Below, one piece after another: positions 7,267-15,084 of a stretch of 22,878 bases of DNA. The notes under the pieces were generated by a model. It was given only the letters and a program-made list of their open reading frames with translations. It was not told the DNA's origin and did not search any database. The stretch spans positions 1 through 22,878 of the forward strand of contig PIVQ01000041.1 of assembly GCA_003354055.1 (NCBI GenBank), written 5' to 3'. This DNA is from Desulfobacteraceae bacterium (GTDB lineage: Bacteria; Desulfobacterota; Desulfobacteria; Desulfobacterales; Desulfobacteraceae). Position 1 is the first letter of the stretch; the number at the start of each line of letters is the position of its first letter. The translations under genes and the position numbers were made by a program.

Positions 7267-10200
7267 CTATCGGCCGTCCAGGAGTTCACGGATTTTCAAG
7301 GCAAAATCCTTTGTTATGATCGGTTTTAACAGCAGGCCCTGAATTCCTAAATCCAGGGCTTTTTCTTCGGTCAGAATATCACTGAATCCCGTACAGATCA
7401 GGATGGGGATATCCGGCCGGAGGTGATGCAGTTTTTCCGCAAGTTTATCTCCCGGCAGTTTGGGCATGGCCATATCGGTGATGATCAAATCAAATGCATG
7501 GGGATCATCCTTAAAAAGCGCCAGAGCCCGGGAGCTGTCCGACCGTGCGGTAACACAATATCCCAGACGTTCAAGTATCTGACTTTCCATTCGAATGATA
7601 CCTTCTTCATCATCAACGATTAAAATACGCTCATCCCCGCCTGGAACGATTTCTTCCCGATCGGGTTTCAGATCCTCAGGTGCCTGTTCTTCAACGGGCA
7701 GATAGACATGGAATATAGTTCCTTTGCCCGGTTCACTGTAAACCGTAATGGCGCCGTTCATGTCCCTGACAAGACCATGGACAACGGAGAGCCCCATGCC
7801 GGTTCCCTTGCCCTTTTCCTTTGTGGTAAAAAACGGATCGAATATCTTTTCCGTCAGGGATTTTTTCATTCCCGTACCGGTATCGGATACGGACAGACAG
7901 ACATATTTACCCTGCATCATATCCGGCAGCATGGTATCTAACTTACCCAATTTGACTTCTTTCAACCCGACGTTCAGCTCACCGCCGGTATCGACCATGG
8001 CATGATAGGCATTGGTTGTCAGATTCATCATTATCTGATGAATCTGGGTGGGATCGGCTTTGACTGCACCGCAATCCTCATGAATATCCTGCCGGATCTC
8101 AATGGTAGTCGGAATGGTTGACCGGATCAACTTTAATACCTCCTTAGCCACCGGGTGAATCCGAATATACTGCAAATCATATTTTTCCTGGCGCGAAAAG
8201 GTCAGGATCTGTTTTACCAGATCCTTGGCCCTTAAGGCGCTGGTATAAATTCTATCCAGCTTGTCATAATTCGGGCTCTCTTTTGGAAAATCTTCTTTCA
8301 ACATGTCTGCATAACCCAGAATCGGAAACAGAATATTATTAAAATCGTGGGCAATGCCCCCGGCCAGCGTTCCGATGGACTCCATCTTCTGGGCCTGTCG
8401 CAGCTGGGTTTCAAGCTTTCCCTTTTCCTCTTCAGCCTGTTTGCGCTCTGAGATATCCCGGCCGACGGAAATAAAATAGGTGGGATGACGCTCGCTTTCC
8501 AAAATACGGGACACATTATACTCTGTGGGCACGGTCTGCCCGTCTTTACAGATCAGATCCAGCTCTATTGTGCCGGATCCTGTGTTGCCAAGATCCCGGA
8601 TAAACGCTGCAGCGCGTTCGAAATCCTCCGGGCTGTAGTAACCCGCCGGTGCTGTCATGGCTGCGATCTCTTCATCTGAGTACCCTGTGATATCATTGAA
8701 GGCCTGGTTCCACCGGATGGCCTTACCGGTTTCAGGGTTAAAGAGAAAAAATGTATCCGGCTGGGAATTCAAAGCGGTCTCGGTAAATTCCTTTTCATCC
8801 AGCAATGCTTTTTCTGCGGATCTCCGCTCCCTGATTTCATGTTTGAGTTTGACCAGGTAAAACAGAAAGAACCCCATGAGTGAAAGAAAGACACACACTA
8901 TAATCAGATAGAACCAGCCGGTCTTCCAGAAGGGGCTGGACACAAAAACGTTTATTGCCACTTCCTGTTCGGGTCGGGACCAGATCCCGTTGTTGTTGGA
9001 GGCTTTAATTCTTAAAACATAGGATCCGCCCGGTATCTTTGCGTACCTCCCGAACCGTCTGGTCCCTGCGTCAAACCAGTTCTGGTCCAGACCCTGGATC
9101 ATATATTTGTATTGATTTTTTTCAGGCTGGGTATAGTTCAGGGCTGCGAATTCAAATTCAAAAAAATTATGCTTCCACTGGAGGTTTAATGTGGTCAGTC
9201 GATCCAGAGCCCGGCCCGTATCAATGGGTTCCCCGCCCTGGGTCAATGCAGTAAGAAACACCGGCGGGGTAAAGGAATTATCGCTTAATTTTTCCGGAAA
9301 AAAGCTGTTTACCCCATTGGGGCCGCCAAACCACAATTCACCGGTTTGGGTTTTAAATCCGGAAAAGTACTGGAAGATATTGCCCTGCAGCCCGTCACTC
9401 TGCGTGTACCGCTTTTCAACCAGCCCGGTTTCAGGGTTAAACTTGACGATACCCACATCCGTGGACATCCATAATTTTCCCTCTTCATCCATCAGAGGCC
9501 CTGCCTGAACCTGGTTGGTGATGAATCCTGTATCCTTTGTAAAATGCTGAAAGCTGCCGGTTTTCCTGTCCAGCTTGTTAAATCCGGACCCATAGGAGAC
9601 CGCCCAGAGATTCCCTTCCGCATCCTCGCGAATTTCAGTGACAAAGCCCTTGCCGATAGTGTTCGGATCGTCAGGATTATGGGTATACCGTTTAAAGGTC
9701 CGGGTCGCAGGATCAAACCGGCACAACCCGCCGGTCTGGGTACCGGCCCAGATATAGCCCTCGTTATCCTGATACAGATCATAGACAATATTATCACTGA
9801 TGGTGGCCGGATCATCAGGGTCTTTCATGAATCGGGTGAACCGTTCCACATTTTTTTCAAACTTTACCAGACCGGAACCATAGGTGCCGATCCAGAGGAT
9901 ATCCGGATCATCCCTGTCGTTGATCATGCTGAAGTTAAACAGACTCTTGGGAAGGCTTTTAGGATCGTTTTCATCATGTTCATACCGCTTGACCACCAAT
10001 CCTTTTGCCCTGTCAAACAGACTCAATGTAGCAGTGGAAACATTGCTGGTGGAGACCCAGAAGTTTTCCAGGCGGTCTTCGATGAACTCGGTGGGATAGG
10101 AGTATTTCAGCCGTGACGGATCATTGGCATCACTGGGATACCGGGTGTATGAACCTGTTTTGGGATCAAACCGGTTCAGCCCGCCCTCTTTAAAACCGCC

Positions 10201-11385
10201 CAGCCACATGATACCGTCGGTATCTTCAAAGATATGCAGGATAGAGCTGGTGCTCAGACTGTTTACATTATAGGGGTTGTGCTGATAAAGATTGAACCGG
10301 CGGCTCTTTACGTCATACTTATCTATTTTCCCGCTCACATTGAAAAAGAACAGGATGCCGGACCGGTCTTCCAATATATTATACACGTTGTTAAACCCGA
10401 TACTGTCCGGGTTGAGCGGATCATGGACAAAATTTTCAAACCGCCCGGTGGGAGGATAAAACCGGCTGACCCCGCTGAGTCCGCTGGCCACCCAGAACAT
10501 CCCGTCCCGATCCTCCAGCACCTGCCTGACATCGTTACTGCCGATGCTGTAAGGATTATCCGGATCATGCATAAACCGTGTAAACCTGCCGGGTACAGGA
10601 TCCGCGGACTTAAGTTTATTCAGTCCGCCCTCAAGAGTGGCAATCCACAAATTACCGGCCCTGTCCTGGTATATTGACCGGACATCATTATGACTCAGGC
10701 TGTTCTCATCTCCGGGATCATGCATGAACCTTGTAAACTTATTTTTGTCAGGCTCATACCGGGTCAGCCCCGCAGCATAGGTACCAATCCATAAATCCCC
10801 CTCGCGGTCTTCAAATACGGCCCTGATGGTGTTGCCGCTGATACTGTTGGTATTTTCAGGATCATGGAGAAAATTAACGAACCGCTTTGTCTTTTTATTG
10901 AAATAGCTGACCCCCTTGCCGGTGCCTACCCAGATATTCCCGCCACGGCTTCCGCCAAGCGCCCAGATCTGATCGTTCACAAGACTTGCAGGATCCCCCG
11001 GGTCATGGCCGTAACGAATAAAGTAATCCGTGTCTGGGTTGTACATATTCAACCCGTCCCCAAAGGTTCCGATCCAGATCATACCGTCATCATCTTCATA
11101 CAGGGCATTGGCCTGGTCATGGGAAATAGATCCGGGCTTACCGGTCTTTTTATACCACTTCAACCCATAACCGTCATACCGGGCAAGGCCGTTCTGGGTA
11201 GCGATCCAGACAAATCCCTGCCGGTCCTGGAGCACGGAATTGCCCCTGATTTCCGCCCCGGTTCTAAACACATGTTCAAACTTCACGCCAGAGGCATTGG
11301 CCCAGGCAAACCACGGCGGCATCGCCGTCATTACGAAAATGATAACAATCAATTTGGCAGCTATGGAAGCTATGAAAGATCTCAC
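7267..11385 (-). CDS. Hybrid histidine kinase with two-component propeller sensor
   Basis: This is a one-protein sensory system: a periplasmic two-component-regulator propeller detects a signal and drives a cytoplasmic kinase. I count 14 WIGT-like blade units (two seven-blade propellers, about residues 30-715), then a Y_Y_Y-type Ig domain (about 730-805), one membrane segment near 823-845 (WFYLIIVCVFLSLMGFFLFYLV), a PAS domain (about 870-980), HisKA with phospho-acceptor His1013 in GGIAHDFNN, an ATPase with DTGTGM and GKGTGMGLSVVHG, and a C-terminal receiver with Asp1304 in LIITDMAMP. There is no DNA-binding output, so a partner must carry the signal. I prefer the GTG at 11385: it has AGAGGA seven bases upstream and puts a signal peptide (VRSFIASIAAKLIVIIFV...FAWANA) at the N-terminus. 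An ATG at 11415 adds ten residues but has no ribosome site. Confidence 0.9.
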   Translation of the reverse strand: MRSFIASIAAKLIVIIFVMTAMPPWFAWANASGVKFEHVFRTGAEIRGNSVLQDRQGFVWIATQNGLARYDGYGLKWYKKTGKPGSISHDQANALYEDDDGMIWIGTFGDGLNMYNPDTDYFIRYGHDPGDPASLVNDQIWALGGSRGGNIWVGTGKGVSYFNKKTKRFVNFLHDPENTNSISGNTIRAVFEDREGDLWIGTYAAGLTRYEPDKNKFTRFMHDPGDENSLSHNDVRSIYQDRAGNLWIATLEGGLNKLKSADPVPGRFTRFMHDPDNPYSIGSNDVRQVLEDRDGMFWVASGLSGVSRFYPPTGRFENFVHDPLNPDSIGFNNVYNILEDRSGILFFFNVSGKIDKYDVKSRRFNLYQHNPYNVNSLSTSSILHIFEDTDGIMWLGGFKEGGLNRFDPKTGSYTRYPSDANDPSRLKYSYPTEFIEDRLENFWVSTSNVSTATLSLFDRAKGLVVKRYEHDENDPKSLPKSLFNFSMINDRDDPDILWIGTYGSGLVKFEKNVERFTRFMKDPDDPATISDNIVYDLYQDNEGYIWAGTQTGGLCRFDPATRTFKRYTHNPDDPNTIGKGFVTEIREDAEGNLWAVSYGSGFNKLDRKTGSFQHFTKDTGFITNQVQAGPLMDEEGKLWMSTDVGIVKFNPETGLVEKRYTQSDGLQGNIFQYFSGFKTQTGELWFGGPNGVNSFFPEKLSDNSFTPPVFLTALTQGGEPIDTGRALDRLTTLNLQWKHNFFEFEFAALNYTQPEKNQYKYMIQGLDQNWFDAGTRRFGRYAKIPGGSYVLRIKASNNNGIWSRPEQEVAINVFVSSPFWKTGWFYLIIVCVFLSLMGFFLFYLVKLKHEIRERRSAEKALLDEKEFTETALNSQPDTFFLFNPETGKAIRWNQAFNDITGYSDEEIAAMTAPAGYYSPEDFERAAAFIRDLGNTGSGTIELDLICKDGQTVPTEYNVSRILESERHPTYFISVGRDISERKQAEEEKGKLETQLRQAQKMESIGTLAGGIAHDFNNILFPILGYADMLKEDFPKESPNYDKLDRIYTSALRAKDLVKQILTFSRQEKYDLQYIRIHPVAKEVLKLIRSTIPTTIEIRQDIHEDCGAVKADPTQIHQIMMNLTTNAYHAMVDTGGELNVGLKEVKLGKLDTMLPDMMQGKYVCLSVSDTGTGMKKSLTEKIFDPFFTTKEKGKGTGMGLSVVHGLVRDMNGAITVYSEPGKGTIFHVYLPVEEQAPEDLKPDREEIVPGGDERILIVDDEEGIIRMESQILERLGYCVTARSDSSRALALFKDDPHAFDLIITDMAMPKLPGDKLAEKLHHLRPDIPILICTGFSDILTEEKALDLGIQGLLLKPIITKDFALKIRELLDGR

Positions 11386-11904
11386 GGTCTGTTCCTCTGG
11401 ACTTGCTTTCTCCATGGGCTAAGGCAGCGACGATTTTCAAATATAAAAAAAACTTCTACAAAAACAAACGATGCAGAGAATAAATTTACCGGGTAATTAT
11501 GAAAATAAGTTTACATGATACACCAGGGTAAAACAAATTATTTTTCCCCCCTGGGGGTCACGCGAAAAACACGGCAGCCAGTTTTAAGCCAAACAACGCA
11601 GCCCCGGCGGTTGCCACTTTTTCCGGGGGGTGAGAATTTTTCTTGACACCCCATCTAATTCTTTCTTAAACTATATTTTATCTGACTCTATTATTTTCTT
11701 TCGTTTAGCAAAAATCACCTGTTCTGACCCGAAGAGCCCATACTGCAAATACTAAACCGCAGCGCCATGAACCATTGGACCTAATAAAACCGGCACGATC
11801 CCTATGGTCACCATCAGTTCCCGAATGGACCTTTGACTCTCCCTCTCTTAATCTTTTTAAACATGTTTGTTTATGAATAAGCAAATCATTAACAGGAGGA
11901 CCAA
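11386..11904. other. Intergenic region between hybrid kinase and unknown gene
   Basis: This 519-bp stretch between two divergent genes holds no gene that I can support. It contains a possible promoter at 11643-11672 (listed separately), a compact G/C dyad CCCCCTGGGGG near 11546-11557 with no T-run in either direction, and a well-placed AGGAGG five bases before the next gene. Its AT content rises from about 11640 onward. Confidence 0.5.
11643..11672 (+). promoter_or_regulatory. Possible sigma-70 promoter
   Basis: TTGACA at 11643-11648 is a perfect -35 box. TAAACT at 11667-11672, 18 bases later, matches four of six -10 positions. It would give a leader of over 220 bases for the gene at 11905. 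No second promoter-like pair stands out in the gap. Confidence 0.35.
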
Positions 11905-12609
11905 ATGGCTATTAAAATTGAAACAATCGAGGTCAAATGTAACGACACAGAAGACTGGACCGGAGCAGATGATCTTTACTACATCCATTTTTTAAAATGC
12001 TCCCCCGGGGCCAGGGCGACCATCTACCATGAAGCCAACGCACCAAGTCCTATACCACTTACCGGGCAAGCACGATCACTGCGGACAAACTACTCAAGAG
12101 CATTGCATATCAATGACGGCGAAACTTTAAATTTCAATGACAGTCTATTGTTTGATTCCAGTCAAAGCCCCGAAGCCTGCTCAAGTGAGAGAGCCTGCGT
12201 CCATGGCGGTATCTATTTTTTTGACATTGACAGCGTCACTGACACAAAAGTTCCTGTTATCACGGCAGGAGTTGTAGGTGCCATGATCATTGGTCTGGGA
12301 ATTGTTGTCGCAGCTTCCAATGGGTTGCTCCCGGGCCTCGGTGTTATCATTGGCGGAATGGCTATAGCGGCTGCCATGGGTGCCCTGGCTCTTCTGTTGA
12401 ATATCGATTTCGACGAAGATGATTTCCTTGGAAGCTACTATATAAATCTCCCGGTCGATGGCCCGGCATCAGAAGAATTTACCATTTCACTTGGCGGATC
12501 AAGGCGAGGAATCCGTTCGGATCGCAGTACCAATGGCAAAATCAAGACCTGGAGTAAATCCTGGGGGAGCTGCGATTATAAAATAAAAATTCAGGTCACA
12601 AGGACTTAA
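11905..12609 (+). CDS. Unknown protein, C2-like fold with Gly/Ala-rich hydrophobic insert
   Basis: I do not recognise a named family. The 234 residues begin IKIETIEVKCNDTEDWTGADDLYYIHF, a pattern seen in C2-like beta-sandwich proteins. Residues 103-111 (IYFFDIDSV) and 167-176 (IDFDEDDFLG) look like the two halves of an acidic loop, and residues 116-165 between them are a long hydrophobic, Gly/Ala-rich stretch (GVVGAMIIGLGIVVAAS... GLGVIIGGMAIAAAMGALALLL) that could form a membrane hairpin or glycine zipper. The C-terminus (EFTISLGG... YKIKIQVT) resumes beta-strand character. There is no signal peptide. The ATG has AGGAGG at a five-base spacing. It appears to be its own transcription unit; 250 bp without a gene follow. 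A pore-forming or membrane-inserting role is conceivable, but this is inference only. Confidence 0.7.
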   Translation: MAIKIETIEVKCNDTEDWTGADDLYYIHFLKCSPGARATIYHEANAPSPIPLTGQARSLRTNYSRALHINDGETLNFNDSLLFDSSQSPEACSSERACVHGGIYFFDIDSVTDTKVPVITAGVVGAMIIGLGIVVAASNGLLPGLGVIIGGMAIAAAMGALALLLNIDFDEDDFLGSYYINLPVDGPASEEFTISLGGSRRGIRSDRSTNGKIKTWSKSWGSCDYKIKIQVTRT

Positions 12610-12859
12610 TTACGCCACCCCTTTGCGCGACTCTCCCTATCCCTTTCCCATATTTTTCTTCTCTGATATGCCATTGTCCTACCGGCCACATGGTTGCCGT
12701 TAAGGACAGGTACGTCCGTTCGAATGCTTCTCACCATATTTTAATTATGCCCTTGCCTTGGCATTACCAGGCTGATAAACATCAAAATCATATGTTGAAG
12801 ACCATAAACAGACCAGAGGTTAAAATGTCCACCTCCAACAGAAATACTCAGGAGCCGAT

Positions 12860-13318
12860 ATGGGAATCAAATATTTTGAAGATCTGTCTGACGGAGAACG
12901 CCTGCATTGTGAGTCGGTGCTCATAACAAGAGAGGCGATTCTTGAGTTTGCTACAAAATTTGATCCGCAACCCTTCCATGTTGATGAGGATGCAGCTAAC
13001 GATTCAATTTTTAACGGACTTGTTGCCTCCTCTCTTCATACCCTTTCCGCATGCACCCGCCTTGTTGTCGAGGCCCAGGGAGAGATTGCCATTTTAAGCG
13101 GTGTCGGCATGCACGAGGTGAATATGTACAATCCGGTTCGCCCGGGAGATACCCTTTCGGTCGAGGCCTTTTGGACTGAACTGAAAAGATCAAACAGCAA
13201 ACCGGATCGCGGCTTTGCATCCATCAAATGCAACGTCCGTAACCAAAAGGAAGACCCCGTCATTGATTACGGGTATCGTTACCTGCTGGCCTGTAAAAAT
13301 TTTGGAAATCAAGGTTAA
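12860..13318 (+). CDS. MaoC-like hot-dog hydratase
   Basis: The 152-residue product resembles (R)-specific enoyl-CoA hydratases and related MaoC-like dehydratases, which add water across a CoA-bound double bond in the cytoplasm. The family motif is visible as FATKFDPQPFHVDEDAANDSIFNGLVASS-like sequence at residues 30-58, with Asp35 and His40 as the likely catalytic pair; the rest (GVGMHEVNMYNPVRPGDTLSVEAFW) fits the hot-dog core. The start ATG has CAGGAG six bases upstream. A second short frame starting at 12824 (MSTSNRNTQEP...) overlaps the beginning and is probably chance. The amidohydrolase gene follows after five bases, so the two are very likely co-transcribed. The substrate is not evident; single-domain MaoC proteins of this type are often annotated only at family level. 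Confidence 0.85.
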   Translation: MGIKYFEDLSDGERLHCESVLITREAILEFATKFDPQPFHVDEDAANDSIFNGLVASSLHTLSACTRLVVEAQGEIAILSGVGMHEVNMYNPVRPGDTLSVEAFWTELKRSNSKPDRGFASIKCNVRNQKEDPVIDYGYRYLLACKNFGNQG

Positions 13319-13323
13319 AAAGC

Positions 13324-14919
13324 ATGGATGATCATTTGAAAACAAATTTTACCCGGGATTACAAGCCAGGGTCTGATGCGGTGGTAGCACTTATAAACGG
13401 GCAATTTGCAGATGTCGTAAACGGCAAATATTTCCCCCGGGAAAGCAGCCTTCTCATCCGGGGAGATCAAATTCTGGCAGGTCCGAAAACTTCCGATGAT
13501 CACAACGAGATAAAACCTGACTTTTATGTGGATTTAAAAGGCAAGCCGGTTATCCCCGGCCTGTTCAACACCCACTGCCATGTTCAGATGCTCATGCCGT
13601 CATTGGTGCCCAGCCTGAAAGATACGCGTATTGCCAGAAAGAATCGCCGCCGGCAACTGGATAAAAACATGGCGGATTGCCTGGCCCACGGCGTTACCAA
13701 TATCCGGGACACCATGAGTGAAGACCTGAGAAGAAACAGACGTCTCAAAAAACGTATAGCCAACCGGGAACTGCCCGGCCCGCGAATCCTGCAGTCGGTC
13801 ATCGTCACCCAGCCCAACGGATATCTTTCGCAGAAGTACAATCTTCCCATCCGGCTGATACGTTCGGTTATGGGCATGCCCACCCTTGATTTTGAAAACA
13901 AAGAATCCGGTATCCTTATCTTTCCGCCCGATGCAGATGAACAGCAAGTCCGGGATACCGTGGACCGGGCCATCGACGAAAGAGGCGCCCAGGCCATCAA
14001 GGTACCTGAACAGCGCCTGAACCTGAACAATATGAAAAACGATCTCTCCATCATGGCCATCCATCAGCTGGAAGCGCTCGCAGACCAGGCACAAAAACGC
14101 GGCCTGCAATCCACCATCCACCATGTTACAACTGAAACCTTTCAAAGAGGGGTTACCGGCGGGGTTTCCTCTTTGGGCCACCTCCCCTGCGACAAAGAAC
14201 TAACCGACGAAGATGTCACAGCCTTTATTACCGCTGGCACCATCATCGAACCCACCCTTTCCGTCGGCTACGACGTTGCCTGGCCCCTGAAAGGAATTCC
14301 CGCAGGCCAAAGCCCGAACATGAAGCTGCTCTCCGATTACCGCGCAACCACCTTCACCTTTGCAGACCTTGCCAAAACCTTCTACACCCCGGAGCTTCAG
14401 GGTTGCGTAAACCAGTCCCACGACAAGTTTACCAGCAACAAACCCAGGTTCTTAGGGTTAATCGACATGACCAAAATGATAAAAAGCTATTGCAGCATTG
14501 TTTCCATCGGAGGAAACAACCTAAGAAAACTCTACGAAAACGGCGCTGTCATGGCCACGGGCAACGACGGCGGCATCCCGCCCTGCACCCCGGCCATGAT
14601 GGGCCTTGAACTGGCCCTGTTCGACCTGTTCCTCAACCATGACCAGCAGACCTTCACCGGAGCCGACGCCCTGCGAACCGCCACCATCAACAGCGCCTGC
14701 GCCCTGGGTCTCCAGGACCGCTTCGGCTCCATTGAAACCGGCAAGACAGCAGACCTAGTGATCCTTGGCGCAGACCCTTTTCAGAATTCCAGTGCAATAG
14801 GCAGCCGCGCAGACGCCCTGTTCATGGACGGCAGACTGGTCATCAACAACTGCGACCTTGAGGTAACACCCGCGTCCAAGTTTGCCCCCCCTGCAACAAA
14901 AAGCAACCATCTTCTTTGA
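13324..14919 (+). CDS. Amidohydrolase-superfamily metal-dependent hydrolase
   Basis: This 531-residue protein is a TIM-barrel amidohydrolase of the imidazolonepropionase/prolidase-like group. It has an N-terminal urease-like beta domain (VVALINGQFADVV... LLIRGDQILAG), then PVIPGLFNTHCHVQM with metal ligands His84 and His86. Lys226 (QAIKVPEQ) may be the carbamylated bridging Lys. His266/His267 (STIHHVTTE) and His286 (SLGHLPC) are candidates for the second metal site, and Asp415 (MATGNDGGIPP) is the expected catalytic Asp. The C-terminal ALRTATINSACALGLQDRFGSIETGKTADLVILGADP is typical of the superfamily. There is no signal peptide, so it should act in the cytoplasm. It follows the MaoC-like gene by five bases. 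The substrate cannot be read from the sequence; a cyclic amide, lactam or lactone in a degradative pathway is possible. Confidence 0.87.
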   Translation: MDDHLKTNFTRDYKPGSDAVVALINGQFADVVNGKYFPRESSLLIRGDQILAGPKTSDDHNEIKPDFYVDLKGKPVIPGLFNTHCHVQMLMPSLVPSLKDTRIARKNRRRQLDKNMADCLAHGVTNIRDTMSEDLRRNRRLKKRIANRELPGPRILQSVIVTQPNGYLSQKYNLPIRLIRSVMGMPTLDFENKESGILIFPPDADEQQVRDTVDRAIDERGAQAIKVPEQRLNLNNMKNDLSIMAIHQLEALADQAQKRGLQSTIHHVTTETFQRGVTGGVSSLGHLPCDKELTDEDVTAFITAGTIIEPTLSVGYDVAWPLKGIPAGQSPNMKLLSDYRATTFTFADLAKTFYTPELQGCVNQSHDKFTSNKPRFLGLIDMTKMIKSYCSIVSIGGNNLRKLYENGAVMATGNDGGIPPCTPAMMGLELALFDLFLNHDQQTFTGADALRTATINSACALGLQDRFGSIETGKTADLVILGADPFQNSSAIGSRADALFMDGRLVINNCDLEVTPASKFAPPATKSNHLL

Positions 14920-14921
14920 GA

Positions 14922-14999
14922 ACCAATACGCCTATGGACACTGGGTTTTTCAACAAAACCGCGGGCTTCTTCCGGCGCAATAAATTGTAATCTACTCAT
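14922..14999 (-). pseudogene. Truncated gene start (26 codons)
   Basis: On the minus strand an ATG at 14999, with AAGAGG seven bases upstream, opens a frame MSRLQFIAPEEARGFVEKPS... that reads like a genuine protein N-terminus for about 26 codons and then runs into the antisense of the amidohydrolase 3' end. It lies 85 bases downstream of the MATE gene on the same strand. It looks like a gene cut off at a rearrangement point, perhaps of the carboxymuconolactone-decarboxylase type from its opening residues, but the stretch is too short to be sure. Confidence 0.4.
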
Positions 15000-15084
15000 T
15001 TCTAATCCTCTTGTATATGTGATTTGCAGATAAAAACTTTTGAATCCATTAATTTTATATAAGACTCAAATTCGTTCAGATTAA

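Noticed and set aside
9544..10116. 190-codon open frame opposite the propeller kinase
   Set aside because: It is antisense to the blade repeats and its composition follows from them; no start signal is visible.
10300..11300. Recurring similar DNA segments about every 130-150 bases, suggesting a repeat array
   Set aside because: They fall in frame inside the propeller kinase and encode the repeated blades, with diverged DNA. There is no CRISPR or satellite array.
11546..11557. CCCCCTGGGGG dyad in the gap before the 234-residue protein gene
   Set aside because: It has almost no loop and no T-run on either strand, so it is not a terminator, and there is no second copy to suggest an operator.
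12690..12926. 78-codon open frame before and over the start of the MaoC-like gene
   Set aside because: It has no ribosome site, no protein-like composition and overlaps the well-supported hydratase start. Its last 33 codons from 12824 could be a leader peptide, but nothing else supports that.
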